Assembly: GCA_965228425.1 (NCBI GenBank)
Contig: OZ245815.1
Span: 4,402,001 to 4,466,000, forward strand
Origin: JAJFJD01 sp965228425
Lineage (GTDB): Bacteria; Pseudomonadota; Alphaproteobacteria; UBA8366
DNA length: 64,000 nt
Direction of reading: 5' to 3'
Shown: positions 58,509 to 64,000 of the stretch, in pieces
Layout: each line of letters starts with the position of its first letter
Position numbering within the stretch: the first letter of the stretch is position 1
The notes under the pieces: generated by a model
Told to the model about the DNA's origin: nothing
The model's input: only the letters and a program-made list of their open reading frames with translations
Database searches by the model: none
Made by a program: the position numbers and the translations under genes

Positions 58509-59771
58509 TTACGCCGCCTCGGCCAGCGCCTTATAGGCGGCGAGCAACGCAGGCGATGCGTTGTAGATCGGCGTGTGGCCGCGCAGCAGGACCTGCGTGC
58601 TGCGTTCGTAGGCGGCGCTCGGCATTGAGATTTCGCCGTCCCGCATCGATCCGGTGATCGTCGCCTTCAGGAGGCCCGCCGGATTCGCCATGCGGATCAT
58701 GTGATCCTCCTCGCCCGGTCCCAGCGCGCTGGCGTTCTGGACGATCGCATTCGCGACCGTGCCGGGGATGAGACACCCCGCCGCCAGACACGCGCCGCCG
58801 GTAACCGCCAGCGATTTATGCCCCGCCTGCGGCGTGAAATAGCGGACGCGAATGTTGGCGCTGCGTTCGGCCTCCACGTCGGACGGCTCGGCGACGATGC
58901 AGATTTTCGGGATGGTCTCGCTCGCCGCCAACTGCGCCTCGGTCATCGGGCTGCCGTCGGTATTCTTCAAGCCCATCTTCTGCCCGCCCTCGACCCATAT
59001 CTTCTGCAGGCGCGATTTGAACGCCGCGTCGGCATCGAGGGCATCGGGCGTTTCCGACGCGGTCTTGCCGAGGTCGCCCGCGCGGACGATCACCATCGGC
59101 ACCGCCAGATCGACGCAGGAAACCTCGATGCCGTCGACGGTGTCGATGGGGTTCCCCGTGGGCAGCAGTTTACCGGTCTTGGCGCCGACCGGCTCCAGCA
59201 GCGCGAGCTGCACGCCGGGCCATTGTCCCATCACACCGGGAATTTCCGTCTCGGCGGTCATCGGCGCACCCGGTTCCGGCACGTCGACCAGGGCATGCGC
59301 GACCACGCCGGTATTCGTGTTGTGGATGCGCACCCGGTTCGTGCCGGGATCCAGCGACAGCAGCCCCACTTCGCCGGCGAAGACCGGCAGCGCCGCGGAC
59401 ATGTTGCCGCAATTGACGCTCCAGTCGATCGCCGCCTTGTCCGGGGCGAGTTGGGCCAGGGTGCTGTCGATCTCCGCGTCGTCGCGGTCCGACCGGGCGA
59501 CGATGAAGACCTTGCAGCTTTGCGGAATGCCGCGGCCGAGCCCGGTGATCTGCCGGTTGCCCGCCACCTCGCCGTCCAACGGCACGCCCATGACGCGCCG
59601 GATCACCTCTTCGCGCAGCGCCAGGTCGGCCGGCAAATGCTTCTCGTACAGCACGATCCCCGTCGAGGTCCCGCCCCGCATGTGATAGACGGGAACCTCC
59701 AACACGCCGCCGAGAAACCGGGGCGCAAGACCTAGAAAATGAACGTCTTTCGAGGCGCTATCGGATGGCAT
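58509..59771 (-). CDS. PrpF/4-oxalomesaconate tautomerase-like isomerase
   Basis: 420 residues of the PrpF branch of the diaminopimelate-epimerase fold. VYHMRGGTSTGIVLYEKHLP is the hallmark start; WSVNCGNMSAALPVFAGEVGL, RIHNTNTGVVAHALVDV and SLAVTGGACLAAGCLIPGTVAN are further signatures, with the Cys residues and a basic residue at the active site. Relatives shift double bonds in aconitate-like acids or tautomerise oxalomesaconate. ATG 59771 follows CGGAG; the frame is open to 60056. It diverges from the ThDP decarboxylase genes across 283 bp. Confidence 0.87.
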   Translation of the reverse strand: MPSDSASKDVHFLGLAPRFLGGVLEVPVYHMRGGTSTGIVLYEKHLPADLALREEVIRRVMGVPLDGEVAGNRQITGLGRGIPQSCKVFIVARSDRDDAEIDSTLAQLAPDKAAIDWSVNCGNMSAALPVFAGEVGLLSLDPGTNRVRIHNTNTGVVAHALVDVPEPGAPMTAETEIPGVMGQWPGVQLALLEPVGAKTGKLLPTGNPIDTVDGIEVSCVDLAVPMVIVRAGDLGKTASETPDALDADAAFKSRLQKIWVEGGQKMGLKNTDGSPMTEAQLAASETIPKICIVAEPSDVEAERSANIRVRYFTPQAGHKSLAVTGGACLAAGCLIPGTVANAIVQNASALGPGEEDHMIRMANPAGLLKATITGSMRDGEISMPSAAYERSTQVLLRGHTPIYNASPALLAAYKALAEAA

Positions 59772-60054
59772 AGGGGCATTCTCCGGCTGTTGACGGCGCG
59801 CAGTGTCGCAAAACCGCGCGATTTTGGGAATCGGATTTTGGATTCGCCCAAATTGGACCTCCCGCGGCGAAACCAGTACTCTCGGATACGCCTGTTCGCC
59901 AGGCGCTCCGCGCTTCGCCGTTCGACATGATCCGTCGCGAAAGCCGGGGCATGATCCCATTGAGGGCGTCATTGCAAGACGCCGATAAAAGCGAGAGCCC
60001 GGGAACAGTGCGGTTCGCGCTGCTCGGTCCGGCTCGACACGAGGGAGGATAATC

Positions 60055-60579
60055 ATGGCCGACGCACCTGCATGGCAGGGCGAGCTGTACGACTTGCTGC
60101 GGCGACACGATGTTTCGCAGTTCGCCTATGTCCCCGATGCGGGACACAAGACCCTGATCAACCGGTCGATCGAGGACGCGGATGTGCATTCCGTCTCGCT
60201 GACCACCGAGGAGGAAGGCGTGGCCCTGTTGGCCGGCGCGCATCTCGGCGGTGCCCGCGGCGTGCTGCTGGTGCAGAGCAGCGGCATCGGCAACTGCGTC
60301 AACTTCTTTTCCCTTATCAAGCATGGCCGTTTCCCGTTCCTCACCCTGGTCAGCATGCGGGGCGATTTCGGCGAGGGGAACCCCTGGCAGATCGCCATGG
60401 GCGAAGCGACGCAGCCCGTGCTCGAGGCGAGCGGCATCCGATGCCTGCGCGCCGAAACCGAGGACGAGGTGATCAAGGTCGCGGACGCGGCCTGCACCAT
60501 GGTCTACCAATCCGAACATGCGGTTGCCGTCCTGCTGACGCAGAAGCTTCTCGGCGCCAAAGCATTCTCGACGGAGTAG
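60055..60579 (+). CDS. ThDP-binding decarboxylase, alpha (PYR) subunit, ComD-like
   Basis: 174 residues comprising only the pyrimidine-binding domain of a thiamine-diphosphate enzyme. The activating Glu lies in SLTTEEEGVALLAGAHLGGARGVLLVQSSGIGNCVN. The split arrangement, with the PP domain encoded next, is that of sulfopyruvate decarboxylase (ComDE) and related phosphonopyruvate-decarboxylase-like enzymes. GGGAGG precedes the ATG. The 283-bp upstream gap carries a GGCGTC/GACGCC dyad (59965-59983) and two copies of CATGATCC. The substrate is a 2-oxo acid but not identified. Confidence 0.85.
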   Translation: MADAPAWQGELYDLLRRHDVSQFAYVPDAGHKTLINRSIEDADVHSVSLTTEEEGVALLAGAHLGGARGVLLVQSSGIGNCVNFFSLIKHGRFPFLTLVSMRGDFGEGNPWQIAMGEATQPVLEASGIRCLRAETEDEVIKVADAACTMVYQSEHAVAVLLTQKLLGAKAFSTE

Positions 60580-60587
60580 GATTCATC

Positions 60588-61217
60588 ATGTCCAGCAAAC
60601 CAAATCTTCGCACCGGCCCCGACGAGAACGTCACCAAGGGCCAGTTGGAACGCCGCGATGCCGTCAAGAAATTGCTCGGCGACGATTCGGACGACGTCCT
60701 GTACGTCACCGGCCTCGCCGGCACGAAAGACGACATCCTGGCCACCTTCGGCGATGTCCCGCGGGCCTTCACGCTGAGCGGCGCCATGGGAGCCGCGGCG
60801 GCCATGGGACTTGGCCTCGCGCTCGCGCAACCGGATCGGCGCGTCGTGGTCCTGACCGGCGACGGCGAGTTGCTGATGAATGTCGGCACGCTCGCCACGA
60901 TCGGCGTCATGAACCCGCCGAACCTCAGCGTCGTTTGCATCGACAACGGGCATTACGGCGAAACCGGCTGGCAGGAAGGCCACACCGCGCGCGGCGTCGA
61001 TATCGCCAAAATGGCCGAAGGCGGCGCGATCAAGAACGTCCGGACCGTGACCGAGGACTCGCAGATCGCGGAAGCCGCCAAGATGCTGCGGGAATCGAAC
61101 GGAACATCCTTCGTTCTGGTAAAGGTCGCCCCGACCGACGCGCCGAAGATCTTCCGGTCGCGCGATGCATCCTGGATCAAGGGCAAATTCCGCGAGGCGT
61201 TGCTCGGCAAAAACTAA
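60588..61217 (+). CDS. ThDP-binding decarboxylase, beta (PP) subunit, ComE-like
   Basis: 209 residues, the pyrophosphate domain. The ThDP/Mg motif is VVVLTGDGELLMNVGTL through CIDNGHYGETGWQEGH, i.e. GDG then about 26 residues to the Asn. SGAMGAAAAMGLGLALAQP precedes it. It begins 8 bp after the alpha subunit and must pair with it. Long N-terminal extension (about 30 residues, GQLERRDAVKKLLGDDSDDVLYVTG) is normal for ComE-like proteins. A strong bidirectional hairpin terminator follows. Confidence 0.86.
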   Translation: MSSKPNLRTGPDENVTKGQLERRDAVKKLLGDDSDDVLYVTGLAGTKDDILATFGDVPRAFTLSGAMGAAAAMGLGLALAQPDRRVVVLTGDGELLMNVGTLATIGVMNPPNLSVVCIDNGHYGETGWQEGHTARGVDIAKMAEGGAIKNVRTVTEDSQIAEAAKMLRESNGTSFVLVKVAPTDAPKIFRSRDASWIKGKFREALLGKN

Positions 61218-61243
61218 ACCGTCTGTCGGCGGGGAGACAATGA

Positions 61244-61275
61244 AAAGCCCGGTGTTTTGTCATGCCGGGCTTTTC
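61244..61275. terminator. Bidirectional Rho-independent terminator
   Basis: AAAAGCCCGG and CCGGGCTTTT form a perfect 10-bp stem with a 12-nt loop, with T-runs on both strands. It separates the convergent ThDP decarboxylase and O-antigen-ligase-like genes. Confidence 0.9.
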
Positions 61276-61288
61276 GGGATTCCGGCCG

Positions 61289-62566
61289 CTAGGTCGACGC
61301 GGTATCGTCGCCCGAATCCGCGCCGGCCCGCGGCGCCATCGCGGCGAGGAAGAGACAAACGCAGAGAAGCTGCGCGCTGATCCACCAGCTTTGCCATGCG
61401 CTGAAACTCAGCTGCCCGATCACGAAGACTGCAACAAGCGCGCCGCCCCCGGCCGCAAGCGGCGGCCCTTCGGGGAAGCGGCGGAGAAGCGCCAAGCAGC
61501 ACAGCGCGAACAACAGCGCGTAGAGCAAAATACCCGGCATGCCGAGCTCGACCCGCATCTGTTGGGAAGCGTTGTGCGGATGCAACGGCAGCAATTCGAC
61601 CGTCGCGGTCGGCTGATAGGACATCACGCCGACGATGTCCGAATAGTCCGGCTCAGTCCGCGCATCCTTCTTTCCGCCGGGCAGAAGCCGGGATGAATGC
61701 AGGCCCCAGCCCAAGACGGGATGCTCGTCTATCCGTTCGTTCACGAATCGCATGACCACAAGACGATGTGCGGCCGAGACGTGGATTTCTTGGTTGCGCT
61801 CGCGCAGCAGCGACGGCAGGTCAAGCGCCGTGACAATCCCGGGCAACAATACGAAAGCGGCCGGAAGCACGACCGCCAGTCCCCGCAACGCCGGACGCCC
61901 CCAACGCCATGCCAGCAGGAACACCGGCACCCCGATACAAAGGGCAAGCTTGGATGCCGATGCGCCGGCAACGAACACCGCCGCGGCCATCGCGGCGACC
62001 GCCGCGATCATCAGCACCCGGTCAGCCCCGCGAATTGCTACCGCCAGCACTGGAAAGACCAAGATCGCAGCGAGCGCGCTGAACGGACGGAACGACCAAT
62101 ACGCGATCCATTTCCAAACCAGGTGGCTCTGCGGACTTCCGATCGCCCCGGACCGCACGAATTCGCCGAAGATCGCTAGAAGACTGGCGATCGTCATGCC
62201 TACCGCAACCGCCAACAGCACGCCGCGACGTTGCTCGCGATCCATCGACAACGCGGCGTAGCCGATCACAATTCCGGCCAGCACCGTCGGCAAGAGTCGT
62301 CCGTATCGCTTTAGCGAATGAGTCGGATCGATCGACCACATCGCGGATGCAAGGGCCCAGAGCAACAACAAACCGAGCCCGATCAGGATCGGCCAGTACA
62401 ACTGCCCACCCCCGCGAGCGGACTTGGTCCGCGACAGGGTAAGGACCGCCACCGTCAACACCAGCAAAAGCACCGTCAACAGCTTGTTCTGGAACAGCGT
62501 CACGAACGGCAGCAGAAAGGCGGCAACGGCAAACGGTTGTCGATGAAGAGTTGGCAGCGTCGGCAC
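61289..62566 (-). CDS. O-antigen ligase/polymerase-like membrane protein
   Basis: 425 residues with about 11 hydrophobic segments. The long soluble loop and the Wzy_C motif LHPHNASQQMRVELGMPGILLYALLF, including His-x-Asn and the ExGxxG pattern, mark the O-antigen ligase/polymerase superfamily. VGMTIASLLAIFGEF and VMRFVNERIDEHPVLGWGLHSSRLL are typical surrounding features. It would polymerise or transfer polysaccharide in the inner membrane facing the periplasm. No glycosyltransferase genes are in the window, so the glycan is unknown. Confidence 0.85.
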   Translation of the reverse strand: MPTLPTLHRQPFAVAAFLLPFVTLFQNKLLTVLLLVLTVAVLTLSRTKSARGGGQLYWPILIGLGLLLLWALASAMWSIDPTHSLKRYGRLLPTVLAGIVIGYAALSMDREQRRGVLLAVAVGMTIASLLAIFGEFVRSGAIGSPQSHLVWKWIAYWSFRPFSALAAILVFPVLAVAIRGADRVLMIAAVAAMAAAVFVAGASASKLALCIGVPVFLLAWRWGRPALRGLAVVLPAAFVLLPGIVTALDLPSLLRERNQEIHVSAAHRLVVMRFVNERIDEHPVLGWGLHSSRLLPGGKKDARTEPDYSDIVGVMSYQPTATVELLPLHPHNASQQMRVELGMPGILLYALLFALCCLALLRRFPEGPPLAAGGGALVAVFVIGQLSFSAWQSWWISAQLLCVCLFLAAMAPRAGADSGDDTAST

Positions 62567-62696
62567 CTGTGCGCCCTCGTCCAGCGAAGTCGGCGGCGCA
62601 ACCTTACCGGCACGCGGCGCGCGGCGAAAGCCATGATCCGAACGGCTGCGTCGCCGGGTCCCTATCTGATTTGGTCGATGATTGGCCCGGCGGACC

Positions 62697-63494
62697 TTAG
62701 CCGCCCCCGCCCAATGCGTCGGCGACGGCGCCCATCTTCTCGGCGGTCGCTTCGTCGAGATCGTTGAACTCCGCTGCCAGCGTCTCGCGCTCGATGCGGA
62801 CCGGCGTCGCGCGCCCCTGGAACTCGATCACTTCGTCGGGCATTTCCAGGACGAAATGGAAATCGAAGCCGCGCCGGCTGAACCGGTCGGTGTCGCCCGC
62901 CTTAATCAGAAAGCCGGATTTGCTCCAGTTCACGACCTCGTATTGACGGTCACGGACGATAATTTTGGCGTTCACGCCGGGAACCCGAAAGGACCGCCGC
63001 CGGTCCGCGCCGCCGCGGACGCCGGCGCCGGCATTCCGCTGCAGCACCTCGATCAATTGGCCGACCGCACCCGTCAGCGCCGCGAGCTTGTCGTCGGCCG
63101 ACCGCACACGGTCTTGCAGGGCTGAAATCTCGTCCGAATCCGGTGCGTCTTCCGTCTCCGGCGCTGCAGCGTCTTCTGTCGTGCCGTCCGAAACGGTCTG
63201 CGGCGCGGGAACGTCCGGGTCCTCTTCGGTCGAGTCAGCAGGCGCCTGTTCCGCATCCGCCGCTGTCTCGGTCTCTTGCGATTCTTCGAGTTTCCGCACG
63301 TCGCGGATCAATGTCCGGAGCAGCGGTGGCACCGCCGGCGAGTGATAGCCTTGCGAGAGGGTGATGAGATCCAGCGCGTCCCCCAAAAGGATGAGGTCCC
63401 TTCGCAGATGACGGTCGTCATTCGCCGCATCGCCGCCAGCGCGCTCGGCGTCGTTCCGTTCCGTTTCACTTGTGAACGACCCTGTGTCGCTCAT
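62697..63494 (-). CDS. PilZ-domain protein
   Basis: 265 residues. The N-terminal half is helical and then acidic/Ala-Pro rich (AADAEQAPADSTEEDPDVPAP), a likely disordered linker. A helical segment (DEISALQDRVRSADDKLAALTGAVGQL) is followed by a C-terminal PilZ domain with RRRSFRVPG (RxxxR) and VVNWSKSGFLI (N-x-S-x-x-G). Both c-di-GMP contacts are intact, so binding is expected. It is placed upstream of the membrane-protein gene on the same strand (130 bp gap), which may indicate c-di-GMP control of polysaccharide or motility; this is inference. Confidence 0.88.
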   Translation of the reverse strand: MSDTGSFTSETERNDAERAGGDAANDDRHLRRDLILLGDALDLITLSQGYHSPAVPPLLRTLIRDVRKLEESQETETAADAEQAPADSTEEDPDVPAPQTVSDGTTEDAAAPETEDAPDSDEISALQDRVRSADDKLAALTGAVGQLIEVLQRNAGAGVRGGADRRRSFRVPGVNAKIIVRDRQYEVVNWSKSGFLIKAGDTDRFSRRGFDFHFVLEMPDEVIEFQGRATPVRIERETLAAEFNDLDEATAEKMGAVADALGGGG

Positions 63495-63672
63495 GATCCG
63501 TTACCCGTCCTCTCGCCGGCACGCGCCAGGTTCATATTCGGCCCGTACGCGAAGCCAGCCATTAAACATGCAAGAAATCCAACGGCAACATCGCGCCCGA
63601 TGGGGGCGATTTCCGCCGCTTGCCGCCATCGACATTCCCTGCGCACCTAGACCTTCCGCGTCCGATTCGGCC

Positions 63673-63698
63673 GGATGACCGCGCCCATACGGTCATCC
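63673..63698. repeat. 9-bp inverted repeat at the end of a possible microprotein gene
   Basis: GGATGACCG and CGGTCATCC with an 8-bp spacer; overlaps the stop codon of the small minus-strand frame. A hairpin without T-run, so weak as a terminator. Confidence 0.4.
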
Positions 63699-63776
63699 GC
63701 GAAAAACGAAATAGACCGCAAACATCCAGGCGGGAGAGGTCAGGATTGCGGTGAAACACACCAACCGCGTCATCAT
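63693..63776 (-). CDS. possible hydrophobic microprotein (27 aa)
   Basis: The frame starts with two ATGs (63776, 63773) behind a GGAG about 10 bases upstream. The product begins MMTRLVCFTAIL and continues through SPAWMFAVYFVFRG, one membrane-spanning stretch with a basic start and end. There are no independent signs of coding such as a known family. Without comparison to relatives it is only a candidate. Confidence 0.28.
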   Translation of the reverse strand: MMTRLVCFTAILTSPAWMFAVYFVFRG

Positions 63777-64000
63777 GACGACCGACTCCGACCAAGGCAT
63801 TCCAGAATTTCTCCGGCGCGATTCTATTCTTTGTTATATTTCAAGCGTATAAGAGTTGACCGGCGGGCTTCAAACATCCATGAGCACAGTCCCCCGGCGC
63901 AGCGGTATTAGTCCGAATTGCATCCGGCCCAAATTGTCATGTCGGGAGTGTTTGTCGCCGCTTGCGCTTACCGGACGCGCAGCGCCCGCGGAATTCCGGC

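Larger units (their letters stand above)
63495..64000. other. Terminal region without a recognised gene
   Basis: Apart from the possible 27-codon frame and its hairpin I find no convincing coding sequence, RNA gene or mobile element. The stretch near 63820-63850 is AT-rich and could hold a minus-strand promoter (TATAAC on the minus strand). Confidence 0.4.

Noticed and set aside
58509..60056. N-terminal extension of about 95 residues on the PrpF-like protein
   Set aside because: The extension is Arg/Gly-rich and unlike the family; ATG 59771 with a CGGAG site gives the normal length.

Overview
The window is high-GC, gene-dense chromosomal DNA that looks alphaproteobacterial. A marine or soil Rhodospirillales-like organism is my inference. 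It rests on the base composition and on the gene mix: class II DAHP synthase, glutamine-dependent NadE, a TRAP transporter, several acyl-CoA dehydrogenases, a PrpF-like isomerase and a PilZ protein. There are no insertion sequences, prophage genes, CRISPR arrays or rRNA. One tRNA (Val-CAC) is present.

Layout. 1-8.7 kb: tail of a TPR protein, trmJ, a RidA/FAD-oxidase pair, then a minus-strand run nadE, cysS, SDR, and two unrecognised plus-strand genes. 8.7-17 kb: class II DAHP synthase, a sirtuin, a SulP transporter carrying STAS and cyclic-nucleotide domains, a CPA2 antiporter, a pirin and a LysR regulator with a palindrome at its start codon. 17-24.9 kb: EamA exporter, glutathione reductase, succinate-semialdehyde dehydrogenase, a 54-residue ribbon-helix-helix-like protein divergent from a PhoD-like phosphatase, an FAD reductase and a VOC protein. 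24.9-34 kb: glmU-glmS, gph, a hydrolase, a CNB-FHA fusion, an LLM oxidoreductase, a DUF3108 protein, tRNA-Val and a quinone oxidoreductase.

34-47.9 kb is the most accessory-looking part. A LysR gene is divergent from a plus-strand set: two isocitrate/isopropylmalate-dehydrogenase-family enzymes flanking a methylglyoxal synthase, then OtnK- and OtnC-like enzymes and a methyltransferase. OtnK/OtnC is known to make dihydroxyacetone phosphate, which is the substrate of methylglyoxal synthase, so these genes form a plausible acid-sugar pathway. A complete TRAP transporter follows, with a roughly 20-bp stem-loop between its binding-protein gene and its permease genes. Next come two PuuE-like deacetylase-fold hydrolases, an Asp/Glu-racemase-fold enzyme and an M20 carbamoylase, a set that fits uptake and breakdown of a cyclic ureide or imide.

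47.9-64 kb: a DUF3604 protein, a soluble PAS histidine kinase with an altered N-box, a 2OG-Fe(II) oxygenase, a CoA transferase divergent from three acyl-CoA dehydrogenases, a PrpF-like isomerase, a split ThDP decarboxylase (ComDE-like), an O-antigen-ligase-like membrane protein and a PilZ protein. The divergent CoA-transferase/dehydrogenase region holds three 22-bp palindromic sites repeated every 32 bp. This is the clearest regulatory structure in the window. Several small genes (27, 51, 54 and 71 codons) were found by reading the gaps.
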